From Gammaproteobacteria bacterium (GTDB lineage Bacteria > Pseudomonadota > Gammaproteobacteria > JALTLT01), in the NCBI GenBank assembly GCA_027001815.1, contig JALTLT010000256.1, positions 1-14,677 of the forward strand: a stretch of 14,677 bases of DNA, read 5' to 3'. The notes under the pieces were generated by a model. That model saw nothing but the letters and a program-made list of their open reading frames with translations, was not told the origin of the DNA and made no database searches. The position numbers and the translations under genes were made by a program. Below, piece after piece: positions 4,950 to 12,444 of the stretch (position 1 is the first letter of the stretch; each line of letters starts with the position of its first letter).

Positions 4950-5525
4950 ATGCCTCGGCCGAGCACCATCGACCGCCTGCCGCCCGACGTCCTGGAGAAA
5001 CTCCAGGAGCTGCTGCGCGACCCGCGCGTGACGCAGCTCGAGGCTACGCGGAGGATCAACGCCATCCTCGAGGAGGATGGCCGCCCGGAGCGGCTGAGCA
5101 AGTCGTCAGTCAATCGCTACGCCCAGCGCATGGAGCGGGTGGGAGAACGGCTGCGCCAGTCCCGCGAGGTGGCCGAGATGTGGATCGCCCGGCTGGGCGC
5201 GCAGCCCCAGGGGCAGCTCGGCCACCTGGTCAACGAGATCCTGCGCACCTTCGCCTTCGACCTCTCGCTGCAGCTCCAGGATGGACTGGCCGCCCTGGAC
5301 GAGGAGACCATGCCGGCAGCCGTGAAGATGGTCAAGGAACTCTCCATCGCCATCCACCGGCTGGAGCAGGCGGCCGGCGAGAACGTGAAGCGCGAGGCGG
5401 AGATTCGCGAGCAGGCCCGGCGCGAGGCGGCCGAGGCGGCCGAAAAGGTGGCCAGACAGGGGGGGCTGTCGGCCGACTCGGTCCAGGAGATCCGCCGCGC
5501 GATCCTGGGGGTGCGCGATCCGTGA
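4950..5525 (+). CDS. Mu gp27-like DUF3486 protein, probable small terminase
   Basis: The 191-residue protein matches DUF3486 (Mu gp27), which directly precedes the large terminase in Mu-like phages and is the usual small-terminase candidate. The N-terminal part holds a helix-turn-helix (about 1-60): STIDRLPPDVLEKLQELLRD, TQLEATRRINAILEEDG and SKSSVNRYAQRM. The middle is helical (LVNEILRTFAFDLSLQLQDG) and the C-terminal third is a charged Ala/Glu/Arg helix. The ATG at 4950 begins one base after the preceding stop with GGAGG nearby. Its stop overlaps the GTG start of the terminase gene (GTGA). DNA binding for packaging initiation is the expected role by position and fold. Confidence 0.82.
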   Translation: MPRPSTIDRLPPDVLEKLQELLRDPRVTQLEATRRINAILEEDGRPERLSKSSVNRYAQRMERVGERLRQSREVAEMWIARLGAQPQGQLGHLVNEILRTFAFDLSLQLQDGLAALDEETMPAAVKMVKELSIAIHRLEQAAGENVKREAEIREQARREAAEAAEKVARQGGLSADSVQEIRRAILGVRDP

Positions 5526-7078
5526 GTGACTATCTCCGCGCCAGTCTCCCCAACACCGCCGCCGCCGCGGCGCCCCCGGTGCTGCTGCCCTACCAGCAGC
5601 GGTGGGTGGGGGATCCTGCCCAACTCAAGGTGGCGGAGAAGAGCCGCCGGATCGGTCTGACCTGGGCAGAGGCGTCGGACAACGTGCTCATCGCCGCCGG
5701 CGAGGATGGCTCCAATGTTTTCTACATCTCGGCCACCCAGGACATGGCCCTGGAGTACATCGAGGCCTGTGCCATGTGGGCCCGGGCCTTCAACCAGGCG
5801 GCCGGGGAGATCGAGGAGGGGATCTTCGAGGATGAGGACCGCGACATCAAGACCTACAAGATCGATTTCCCGCTCTCCGGTCACCGGGTCGTCGCCCTGT
5901 CCTCCAGACCCACCAACCTGCGCGGCAAGCAGGGGGTGATCGTCATCGACGAGGCGGCCTTCCACAACGATCTTCAGCAGATGCTCAAGGCGGCCATGGC
6001 GATGCTGCTGTGGGGCGACAAGGTGCGGGTGATCTCCACCCATGACGGCGTGGACAATCCCTTCAACGAACTCATCCAGGAGATCCGGGCCGGAAAGCGT
6101 CCTGGATCGGTCCACAAGATCACCTTCCGGGAGGCCGTCGAGCAGGGGCTCTACCGCCGGGTCTGCCTGCGGCGCGGGATCGAATGGACCCCCGATGGGG
6201 AAGCCCAGTGGGTTACGGGCGCTTACGCCTTCTACGGTGACGCGGCGGCCGAGGAGCTGGACGTGGTGCCTTCCCAGTCCGGTGGCACCTACCTGACCAT
6301 GGGGCTCATCGAGGCCCGCATGAACCGGGAGACACCGCTGGTGCGCGGGCGATGGCCGGCGGAGTTCGGGCACTTGCCGGACGACGTGCGGGAAAAGGAG
6401 GCGGAAGCGTGGTGTGAAGAGCATTTGAAGCCGATTCTCGAACGGCTCGATCCGGAACGCGCACATGGCTTCGGCGAGGACTTTGCCCGGACGGGCGACC
6501 TGACGGTGATCGACATCCTCGAGGAGGGGCGTGACCTGATCGACCGGGTGCGGCTCCAGGTGGAACTCTCCAACTGCCCCTTCCGCCAGCAGGAGCAGAT
6601 CCTGTGTTACCTCATCGACCGTCTCCCTCGCTTCCGCTCCGGGGCCCTCGATGCGCGGGGCAACGGCCAGTACCTGGCAGAGCGGATGGTGCAGCACTAC
6701 GGCGCCGCCCGCATCGAGGCGGTGATGCTGTCGAATGCCTGGTACCTGGAGAACATGCCCCGCTTCAAGGCCGCCCTTCAGGACGGCACGCTCGACGATC
6801 TCCCCAGGGATGCGGAGGTCCGGGACGACCTCCGTGCGCTGCGGGTGATCGACGGCGTACCCAAGCTGCCCTCTCTGAAGACCCAGACGGCCGACGGTGT
6901 CCGCCTCCAGCGTCATGGTGACTCGGCCATCGCGCTGGCGCTGGCCCACTACGCCATGCGCCGCGAGGTGGCCCCCATCGAGTGGATGGAGGCCCCCGCA
7001 AAAAGCGCCTACTGGGATCCGGCCCCGGAAGGCGATGACGACGACATCCTCTATTACGGCAAGGGTGGAGCCTGGTAA
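5522..7078 (+). CDS. Terminase large subunit (Mu gp28-like)
   Basis: The packaging motor ATPase/nuclease is 518 residues from the GTG at 5522, which overlaps the upstream stop (GTGA). The frame stays open further upstream only across the gp27-like gene. The ATPase shows the Mu-type Walker A EKSRRIGLTWAEA (39-51) and Walker B VIVIDEAAF (139-147). The C-terminal RNase H-like nuclease shows GEDFARTGDLT (318-328, D320), LDARGNGQYLAE (376-387, D377) and HGDSAIALALAH (465-476, D467), the expected acidic residues. The tail is acidic (EGDDDDILYYGKGG). All key motifs are intact, so it is probably functional. It ends one base into the portal start (TAATG), indicating coupled translation. Confidence 0.93.
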   Translation: MSDYLRASLPNTAAAAAPPVLLPYQQRWVGDPAQLKVAEKSRRIGLTWAEASDNVLIAAGEDGSNVFYISATQDMALEYIEACAMWARAFNQAAGEIEEGIFEDEDRDIKTYKIDFPLSGHRVVALSSRPTNLRGKQGVIVIDEAAFHNDLQQMLKAAMAMLLWGDKVRVISTHDGVDNPFNELIQEIRAGKRPGSVHKITFREAVEQGLYRRVCLRRGIEWTPDGEAQWVTGAYAFYGDAAAEELDVVPSQSGGTYLTMGLIEARMNRETPLVRGRWPAEFGHLPDDVREKEAEAWCEEHLKPILERLDPERAHGFGEDFARTGDLTVIDILEEGRDLIDRVRLQVELSNCPFRQQEQILCYLIDRLPRFRSGALDARGNGQYLAERMVQHYGAARIEAVMLSNAWYLENMPRFKAALQDGTLDDLPRDAEVRDDLRALRVIDGVPKLPSLKTQTADGVRLQRHGDSAIALALAHYAMRREVAPIEWMEAPAKSAYWDPAPEGDDDDILYYGKGGAW

Positions 7079-8646
7079 TGACGACGATCATCGATCAGTT
7101 CGGTAACCCTCTCCGTCGCAGCACGCTCTCCGAGCCGCAGACCGCCAGGATTGGGGCCCTGCACTCCGAGTGGGACACCCACCCGGTACGGGGCCTGACA
7201 CCGAAGCGCCTGGCGCGCATCCTCGAGGAGGCGGAACAGGGTGATCTGGTGGCCCAGGCGGACCTGGCCGAGGACATGGAGGAGCGTGACGGCCATATCC
7301 TCGCCGAACTCGGTAAGCGCAAGCGGGCCATCCTCACCCTCGACTGGGACATTCAGCCACCCCGTGACGCATCCCGGAAGGAAGAGGAAGACGCTGCCTG
7401 GGCACGCGAGGTGCTCCAGGACATGCCCGACTTCGACGATCTGCTGATCGACCTGCTGGACGCCATCTCCAAGGCCTACAGTTGTGGCGAGATCGCCTGG
7501 ATCCGACAGGGACGCGAGTGGCTGCCGGATCGCATCGACCACCGGCCGGCGCGCTGGTTCACAGTGGATCGGGAGACCCGCTCCGAGCTGCGCCTGCGCA
7601 CCCGCGGCCTCGAGGGCGAGCCCCTCCAGCCCTTCGGCTGGATCGTCCACACCCACAAGGCGAAGAGCGGCTACCTGGCCCGCAGCGGCCTGATGCGCAC
7701 CCTGGTCTGGCCGTTCCTGTTCAAGGCTCTGTCGGTGCGTGACCTGGCGGAGTTCCTGGAGATCTACGGCCTGCCGCTGCGCCTCGGCACCTACCCGACC
7801 GGGGCCTCCGACCAGGAGAAGGCCACCCTGATGCGCGCCGTGGTCAACATCGGTCATGCCGCCGCCGGCATCATCCCGGAGGGGATGATGATCGATTTCA
7901 AGGAGGCGGCCAAGGGCAACAAGGACCCCTTCGAGGCGATGATCGACTGGTGCGAGCGCACCGAAAGCAAGGCGATCCTCGGGGGCACGCTGACCAGCCA
8001 GGCCGATGGCAAGACCTCCACCAACGCCCTGGGCAACGTCCACAACGAGGTGCGGCGCGATCTGCTGGTCTCCGACGCCCGGCAGCTTGCCGGCACGCTG
8101 ACCCGCGACCTGGTCTATCCGTTGATGGCGCTGAACCGAGGTATCGACAGCCTCCGCCGCTGCCCGCGGTTCGTCTTCGACACCAGCGAACCGGAGGACC
8201 TCAAGCTCTACGCCGACGCGGTACCCAAGCTGGCCAAGGTGATGCGCATCCCGGCACGCTGGGCCCACGAGCGCCTGCGGATCCCGGAGCCGGAAGAGGG
8301 CGAGGCGCTGCTGGGCAGCCAGGAGGAGACAGCGACGAGCGCCATGCGATCCGGTTGCCCCCACTGTACCGGCGTCGCGGCTCTTAAAATGGATGGCGAG
8401 CCGCCCCATCCCTCCGACCAGATCGCCGACCGCATGGCCGAGGAGGCCGCGCCCGCCATGACCGAGTGGCTGGGGCAGATCGAGGCGATGCTGGAGACAG
8501 CCGAGAGCCTGGAGGAGTTCCGCGAGATGCTGCTCGCCGCCTACGGTGATCTGCCTGAAGAGCAGATGGCCCAGGTGATGGCGGCCGGGATCGGTGTCGC
8601 CCAGGCGGCCGGACGATTCGATATCGAGTATGCCGGCGATGCCTGA
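7078..8646 (+). CDS. Portal protein (Mu gp29-like, DUF935)
   Basis: The 522-residue product fits the DUF935 portal family in length, order and motifs. The start MTTIIDQFGNPLRR is typical, followed by an adaptor-like N-terminal region, the core with YSCGEIAWIR and FLEIYGLPLRLGTYPTGAS, and the helical signature GGTLTSQADGKTSTNALGNV (302-321). A CPHC pair near residue 428 also occurs in relatives. The portal forms the dodecameric channel at the capsid vertex through which the terminase pumps DNA. It starts at TAATG with the terminase stop and ends overlapping the F-like gene by a few bases. Confidence 0.92.
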   Translation: MTTIIDQFGNPLRRSTLSEPQTARIGALHSEWDTHPVRGLTPKRLARILEEAEQGDLVAQADLAEDMEERDGHILAELGKRKRAILTLDWDIQPPRDASRKEEEDAAWAREVLQDMPDFDDLLIDLLDAISKAYSCGEIAWIRQGREWLPDRIDHRPARWFTVDRETRSELRLRTRGLEGEPLQPFGWIVHTHKAKSGYLARSGLMRTLVWPFLFKALSVRDLAEFLEIYGLPLRLGTYPTGASDQEKATLMRAVVNIGHAAAGIIPEGMMIDFKEAAKGNKDPFEAMIDWCERTESKAILGGTLTSQADGKTSTNALGNVHNEVRRDLLVSDARQLAGTLTRDLVYPLMALNRGIDSLRRCPRFVFDTSEPEDLKLYADAVPKLAKVMRIPARWAHERLRIPEPEEGEALLGSQEETATSAMRSGCPHCTGVAALKMDGEPPHPSDQIADRMAEEAAPAMTEWLGQIEAMLETAESLEEFREMLLAAYGDLPEEQMAQVMAAGIGVAQAAGRFDIEYAGDA

Positions 8647-9922
8647 TCCGCTTCCCTCCTCCATCAGCGGCGTCTTCAAACAGCCCTTCCCCGAGCAGCT
8701 CGCCTTTTTCCGCCAGAAGCTCGGCAACCTGGTGCCCACCGCCCGCTGGGACGACATGCTCAAGAGCGCCCATGACGCGGGTTTCATGGTGGCCGGGGCG
8801 ACCAAGGCGGATCTGCTGGCCGACCTCGCCGCCGCCGTGGAGCGGACCGTCGCCGAGGGTAAGAGCATCGAGGCCTTCCGCAAGGATTTCCGGGCCATCG
8901 TCGAGCGCCACGGATGGCATGGCTGGACCGGAGAGGAGTCGAAACGGCGCCGGGCCTGGCGCACCCGCGTCATCTACACTACCAACACCGCCACCAGCTA
9001 CGCCGCCGGCCGCCTCGCCCAGCTCCGGGAGGGTGGCTTCACCCACTGGGTCTACCGCCACAACGACGCCGTCGAGAACCCCCGCCCTCAGCACCAGGCC
9101 TGGGCCGGCCTGACCCTGCCGCCGCAGCATGATTTCTGGAAAACCCACTACCCGCCCAACGGCTGGGGCTGCCGCTGCTACGTGGTCGGCGCCCGCTCAG
9201 ATCGGGGCGCACGCCGCCTGGGGGGCGATCCCGGCAAGCCCCTGCCCGAGAACTGGAGCGCCCCCGATCCCAGGACCGGTACCCCGCCTGGCATCGGCAA
9301 GGGGTGGGACTACATGCCTGGGGATACGGTCACCGATACCGTGCGGGCCATGGCGGAGAAGACCCGCCACTGGCCCTACGAGCTGGCCAAGGCCTACATG
9401 CAATCCGTGCCGGCCACGGCCCGTGATGCCCTGGCCGTGGCCTACCGCAACCTCCCCACGGTGGCCGACGACACCCGGCGCTATGCCCGGCGAATCCTCG
9501 AGGGCCGCGACCAGGGCGACACTCCACCCTACCGGACGCTGGGGTTATTGACCCGGGGCGAGGCCGAAAAAATCGCGGAAATGACCGGGCTGGATGGGGT
9601 GCGGCTACGCCTGTACGACTGGGCGGTGGACGCATCAACCGTCCGCAAGGTGCGGAAAGACCACGGCAATGATGCCGCTGAAAGGAAGCGGGGCCAGACC
9701 GGCGTGCGTACGGAGGATTACGCGCTGCTGCCGCGAATCATCGCCGAGGCGGACCGGATCGAATATGGCGGGTTGTCCGATGTCGGCCGCCCGGTGGTTC
9801 GCGTCGTCAAAAAGATTGGTGGCCTGGAATATTGGGCGGTCTTCGAGGTACGCCCAAAGCGGCGCATGCTGGCCTTGCAAACATTATGGATCAGGGGCCG
9901 TCCCCCCACCCTACGTCCGTAA
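8639..9922 (+). CDS. Minor head protein (Mu F/gp30-like) fused to a PBECR-like nuclease domain
   Basis: With ATG 8639 the protein has 427 residues; ATG 8630 is also possible. The N-terminal half is the phage Mu F / SPP1 gp7 head morphogenesis domain: TRVIYTTNTATSYAAGRLAQ (109-128) and the end motif HYPPNGWGCRCYV (170-182). After a linker (183-295), residues about 300-420 look like a phage Barnase-EndoU-ColicinE5/D-RelE type nuclease domain (PBECR): VRKVRKDHGNDAAERKRGQ (335-353), ALLPRIIAEADRIEY (362-376) and two beta strands near 386-403. H342, R351 and K340 are candidate active residues. The third encoding the extra domain looks less GC-rich than the first half, suggesting later acquisition. 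F-type proteins sit in the virion, so the nuclease may be ejected with the DNA. Confidence 0.88.
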   Translation: MPDPLPSSISGVFKQPFPEQLAFFRQKLGNLVPTARWDDMLKSAHDAGFMVAGATKADLLADLAAAVERTVAEGKSIEAFRKDFRAIVERHGWHGWTGEESKRRRAWRTRVIYTTNTATSYAAGRLAQLREGGFTHWVYRHNDAVENPRPQHQAWAGLTLPPQHDFWKTHYPPNGWGCRCYVVGARSDRGARRLGGDPGKPLPENWSAPDPRTGTPPGIGKGWDYMPGDTVTDTVRAMAEKTRHWPYELAKAYMQSVPATARDALAVAYRNLPTVADDTRRYARRILEGRDQGDTPPYRTLGLLTRGEAEKIAEMTGLDGVRLRLYDWAVDASTVRKVRKDHGNDAAERKRGQTGVRTEDYALLPRIIAEADRIEYGGLSDVGRPVVRVVKKIGGLEYWAVFEVRPKRRMLALQTLWIRGRPPTLRP

Positions 9923-10002
9923 CGCTTCGTGGTATGAGCACGACGGTGGGATGCAACCGGCCCCCTTCCTTATAGGATACCCCCCTTGGGCTAGAGGTCA
10001 AC

Positions 10003-10476
10003 ATGATCACCATCGAAATCGACGACCACGAGATCCAGGCCGCCCTGCGCCGTCTCCAGCGGCAGATCGGCGACCTCACCCCCGCCATGCAGGAGATCGG
10101 CGAATACCTGGTGCAATCCACCAAGGACCGCTTCGCCCGCGCCGAAGACCCCGAGGGCAACCCATGGCCGGCGCTCTCGCCCGTCACCATCGAGCGCAAG
10201 GGCCACGACAAGCCGCTCGTCGGCGAGAGCAAGCGCCTGTCCTCCGAAATCTTCGTCCGTCCAGACCGCGATTCCGTCGAAGTGGGCTCCGCCCTCGAAT
10301 ACGCCGCCGTGCAGCAGTTCGGCGCCCGCAAGGGTGAATTCGGCACCGACCGCCACGGCCGTCCTATCCCCTGGGGCGACATCTCCAAGCGCCCCTTCAT
10401 CGGCCTGAGCAACGATGACAGGGCCGAGATCCTCGACATCATCGAGGAATACCTGGCCCGGGCCATCGGCGGCTGA
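10003..10476 (+). CDS. Virion morphogenesis / tail completion protein (Mu gpG-like, Phage_tail_S)
   Basis: This 157-residue protein matches the Phage_tail_S / Mu gpG family, which acts at the head-tail connection. Visible motifs are the N-terminal helix pair (IQAALRRLQRQIGDLTPAMQ), the family core FARAEDPEGNPWPALSPVTI (45-64), the beta strand VGSALEYAAVQQFGARKGEF (about 92-111) and the end motif ISKRPFIGLSNDDRAEILDI. The ATG at 10003 has GAGG about ten bases upstream. An 80-base gap separates it from the F-like gene; the gap contains TTATAGGAT, but I cannot support a promoter there. It is the last gene of the first late operon. Confidence 0.88.
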   Translation: MITIEIDDHEIQAALRRLQRQIGDLTPAMQEIGEYLVQSTKDRFARAEDPEGNPWPALSPVTIERKGHDKPLVGESKRLSSEIFVRPDRDSVEVGSALEYAAVQQFGARKGEFGTDRHGRPIPWGDISKRPFIGLSNDDRAEILDIIEEYLARAIGG

Positions 10477-10574
10477 GATGGGGGCCATTCTCCACCCCCC
10501 TCGGGGAAAGGCCCTCAGAGGCGCTCAGAGCCGTCTTGCTCCCCACACGGGTAGGTAGGGGCCTCGAAAAAAAG

Positions 10575-10612
10575 TTAAACGATTCTGGCGGGAGTTAAAC
10601 GGGTTTTAAACG
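10575..10612 (+). repeat. Three helically phased TTAAACG direct repeats
   Basis: TTAAACG occurs at 10575-10581, 10595-10601 and 10606-10612. The first two copies are preceded by G. The start-to-start spacings are 20 and 11 bases, close to two and one turns of DNA, so all three would face the same side of the helix. An A-tract lies just before the first copy. This fits binding of a multimeric regulator, but no protein is identified. Confidence 0.55.
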
Positions 10613-10693
10613 GGGTGGAGGATGGGGATGGTGGGGCTCTATGTTGCTGACGAGGCCTGTCCGCCTTCTTTCGCCGGCCAGGCATTGTAAAAT

Positions 10694-10727
10694 GGCGGAG
10701 TCGAGTAGCCGCTCGACCCCGCCTTTT
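10694..10727 (+). terminator. Terminator-like hairpin after the packaging operon
   Basis: GGCGG (10694-10698) pairs with CCGCC (10719-10723), and GTCGAG (10700-10705) with CTCGAC (10712-10717), with one A-C mismatch between the two stems and loop TAGCCG. TTTT follows at once (10724-10727), then GGG, so the U-tract is short. It lies about 220 bases after the gpG-like gene and 120 bases before the second dyad promoter, a sensible place to end the first late transcript. Confidence 0.6.
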
Positions 10728-10849
10728 GGGAATAAGGTGGCGAAAGGAAGTGGGCGTCACCACTCGGTCCCAGGTGTGATTGGCATCACGCCGGAAATCA
10801 TAGCATTGCGCGGAAGCGAAGGTCGTCGTGGCCGGGCAACCCCCCCTCT

Positions 10850-10900
10850 ATTAACTTCCTTTAATCCCTTCACCCTCCCGTCCGCCCCTACAGTGGCGGC
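10850..10900 (+). promoter_or_regulatory. Activator-dependent late promoter, copy 2 (ATTAA-N6-TTAAT), leaderless
   Basis: ATTAA (10850-10854), six bases, TTAAT (10861-10865), a 23-base C/T-rich spacer, TACAGT (10889-10894), then GGCGGC and the ATG at 10901. Every spacing equals that of the copy at 2956-3006. The 12 bases GTGGCGGCATGG are identical in both. There is no -35 box and no Shine-Dalgarno site. The dyad centre is 43.5 bases upstream of the A of ATG. It should drive the protease, scaffold and capsid genes. Confidence 0.7.
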
Positions 10901-12001
10901 ATGGACGGGTACCTCGTATTCCACTCCCCCTTTACCGCCAGGGCGGCGCTCTCGACCCGCATCACCGGTGTCGTGGCCGTTTCCGCCTGTGTGACCGACC
11001 TCTCCACGGACGGCGGGAAGGTCCCATCCGAGATCCTGCTGGTGCCCGCCGGCAGATTCCGGGCCCGGGACGGCCGGCCGGAGGAGGTCGACGCCTGGCG
11101 GATGGATGAAGCCCTGGCGGCTCGCGCCATTGCCTTCGCCGAAGCCGCCGCCGGCGATTTCGTCATCGACTACGAGCACCAGACCCTCAACAGCCAGGCC
11201 AACGGCCGGCCCGCGCCGGCCGCCGGCTGGTTCAAGCGCCTGGAATGGCGGGAGGGCGAGGGCCTCTTTGCTGTGGACGTGCGTTGGACCGAGCGCGCGC
11301 GCCAGGCCATCTCGGCCGGCGAGTACCGATATATCTCCCCCGTCTTCGAGTGGGATCGCCGCACTGGCGAGGTGCTGGCGGTGCTCATGGCGGCATTGAC
11401 CAACTTCCCGGCCATCGATGGCCATTCAGACCTGGCCGCTCGCGCGGCCGCCCGTTTCCACACCACCCCCCGAGAGGAGGACGACACCGTGAACCGTGAG
11501 CAGCTCATCGCGCTGCTCGGTCTCGAGGCGGATGCCTCGGACGAGCAGATCATCGGGGCCATCGAGGCGCTGAACGCAAAGGCCCGGACCCTGGAAGAGA
11601 AGGAGACCGAGATCGCAGCCCTCAAGGCTGCCGCCCAGTCGGCCCCCGATCCCGCCAAGTATGTGCCCGTGACCGCATTCGAGGCCCTCAAGTCCGAGGT
11701 GGCCGGCCTGCGAGCAGAGCGCCTCAAGTCCGAGGTGGCGGCGCTGGTCGCCGAGGGGCTCGAGACCGGCAAGCTGGTGCCCAGCCAGGAAGAGTGGGCC
11801 ACCCAGCTCGGCGAGCAGGATATCGATGCGCTGCGGGTGTATCTGGAAAACACCCCGGCCATTGCCGCCCTGCGCGGCACCCAGACCGGCGGCCAGGCGC
11901 CGGAGGGTGACGGAGAGAACCTGGGTGAGACCGAGATGGCTGTCTGCCGACAGCTCGGTCTCGATCCTGAGACCTACCGCAAGGCCGCGGAAACTCACTG
12001 A
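10901..12001 (+). CDS. Prohead protease with C-terminal scaffold region (Mu I-like, Mu-like_Pro)
   Basis: The 366-residue protein matches the Mu-like prohead protease family. The N-terminal part (about 11-175) shows TARAALSTRITGVVAVSAC, ILLVPAGRFRARDGRP (45-60), DFVIDYEHQTLNSQANGRPA (86-105), WFKRLEW (110-116) and YRYISPVFEWD (142-152). After a linker the rest is helical and charged (about 197-366), typical of a scaffold (LEEKETEIAALKAAAQSA). Mu I likewise carries scaffold Z as its C-terminal part. The start at 10901 is preferred because the family similarity reaches close to it; there is no ribosome-binding site, consistent with leaderless initiation at the promoter just upstream. The protease matures the prohead and removes the scaffold. 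Confidence 0.88.
   Translation: MDGYLVFHSPFTARAALSTRITGVVAVSACVTDLSTDGGKVPSEILLVPAGRFRARDGRPEEVDAWRMDEALAARAIAFAEAAAGDFVIDYEHQTLNSQANGRPAPAAGWFKRLEWREGEGLFAVDVRWTERARQAISAGEYRYISPVFEWDRRTGEVLAVLMAALTNFPAIDGHSDLAARAAARFHTTPREEDDTVNREQLIALLGLEADASDEQIIGAIEALNAKARTLEEKETEIAALKAAAQSAPDPAKYVPVTAFEALKSEVAGLRAERLKSEVAALVAEGLETGKLVPSQEEWATQLGEQDIDALRVYLENTPAIAALRGTQTGGQAPEGDGENLGETEMAVCRQLGLDPETYRKAAETH
11489..12001 (+). CDS. Nested scaffold protein (Mu Z-like), internal in-frame start
   Basis: Inside the protease gene, GAGAGGAGG (11472-11480) lies eight bases before an in-frame GTG at 11489. This is one of the strongest ribosome-binding sites in the window and has no reason to exist inside a coding region except as a start. 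The 170-residue product begins VNREQLIALLGLEADASDEQ and consists of charged helices, with coiled-coil character at AKARTLEEKETEIAALKAAA, then LGLDPETYRKAAETH at the C-terminus, the usual capsid-binding end of a scaffold. In Mu, Z overlaps the 3' part of I in the same frame, so this nested arrangement is expected. It acts inside the prohead and is removed during maturation. Confidence 0.7.
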   Translation: MNREQLIALLGLEADASDEQIIGAIEALNAKARTLEEKETEIAALKAAAQSAPDPAKYVPVTAFEALKSEVAGLRAERLKSEVAALVAEGLETGKLVPSQEEWATQLGEQDIDALRVYLENTPAIAALRGTQTGGQAPEGDGENLGETEMAVCRQLGLDPETYRKAAETH

Positions 12002-12016
12002 TCACAGGAGGAACTC

Positions 12017-12430
12017 ATGGCTGCGCTCACATCCGACCGCAACACCCCCGAACGCCTCGGCCTCGACTTCGTCGATCCCGTGGCGGCCGGGGCCAAGATC
12101 TTCGCCGGCGCCCTGGTGGTGCTGGACGCCGCGGGCAATGCCGCGCCTGCTGCCACGGCCACCGGGCTCACCGCTCGCGGCGTGGCCCAGGAGCAGGTGG
12201 ACAACAGCGGAGGGGGCGCCGGTGATCTCACGGTGCGCACCCGTGCCGGCATCTTTCCGTTTGCCAACGACGGGTCGGTCTCCCGGGCCGATATCGGCGG
12301 GACCGCCTGGATCGTCGACGACCAGACGGTGGCGAACAACGACGGAGACACCGGCGCCGGCCCGACCCGTTCGGTGGCCGGCACCATCGTGGACGTGAAC
12401 GCCGACGGCGTCTGGGTCCGTATCGGCTGA
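12017..12430 (+). CDS. Capsid decoration / cement-like protein (DUF2190-like)
   Basis: AGGAGG (12006-12011) precedes the ATG at 12017. The 137-residue, Ala/Gly/Thr-rich, probably all-beta protein lies between scaffold and major capsid genes. Its layout (AGAKIFAGALVVLDAAGNAA, ATGLTARGVAQEQVDNSGGG, then RAGIFPFANDGSVSRADIGG and a C-terminal VDVNADGVWVRIG) resembles the DUF2190-type decoration proteins that stabilise phage heads. The position fits that role. The identification rests on fold-like pattern and context, with no catalytic motif to check. Confidence 0.72.
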   Translation: MAALTSDRNTPERLGLDFVDPVAAGAKIFAGALVVLDAAGNAAPAATATGLTARGVAQEQVDNSGGGAGDLTVRTRAGIFPFANDGSVSRADIGGTAWIVDDQTVANNDGDTGAGPTRSVAGTIVDVNADGVWVRIG

Positions 12431-12444
12431 CAGGAGGCCCTGGA

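Larger units (their letters stand above)
10477..10849 (+). other. Non-coding inter-operon region
   Basis: This is the longest stretch without a credible gene. It contains a direct repeat CTCAGAG (10514-10520 and 10524-10530), an A7 run (10567-10573) leading into three TTAAACG repeats, a terminator-like hairpin (10694-10727) and a small inverted repeat GGTGTGAT-TGGC-ATCACGCC (10773-10792, one G-U pair). Short open frames on both strands lack ribosome-binding sites and plausible composition. Segments here are visibly more AT-rich than the flanking genes. It separates the packaging operon from the protease/capsid operon. Confidence 0.6.

Noticed and set aside
5117..6949. 610-codon open frame on the minus strand
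   Set aside because: It lies opposite the terminase gene, whose Walker and nuclease motifs are intact; long antisense frames are common in GC-rich DNA and this one shows no domain.
8594..8638. Upstream GTG start for the F-like protein
   Set aside because: It overlaps the portal gene by more than 50 bases without a better ribosome-binding site; ATG 8639 or 8630 is simpler.
7054..8973. 639-codon open frame on the minus strand
   Set aside because: It is the antisense shadow of the portal and F-like genes, with no ribosome-binding site or recognisable protein pattern.
9960..10002. Promoter before the gpG-like gene (TTATAGGAT)
   Set aside because: No matching -35 or dyad; the 80-base gap is more simply an untranslated spacer inside the operon.
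10688..10693. TAAAAT as a -10 box in the inter-operon gap
   Set aside because: No acceptable -35 lies 16-18 bases upstream, and a transcript would meet the terminator hairpin at once.
10641..10994. Plus-strand open frame across the inter-operon region into the protease gene
   Set aside because: It runs through the terminator hairpin and the dyad promoter and overlaps the protease gene out of frame.
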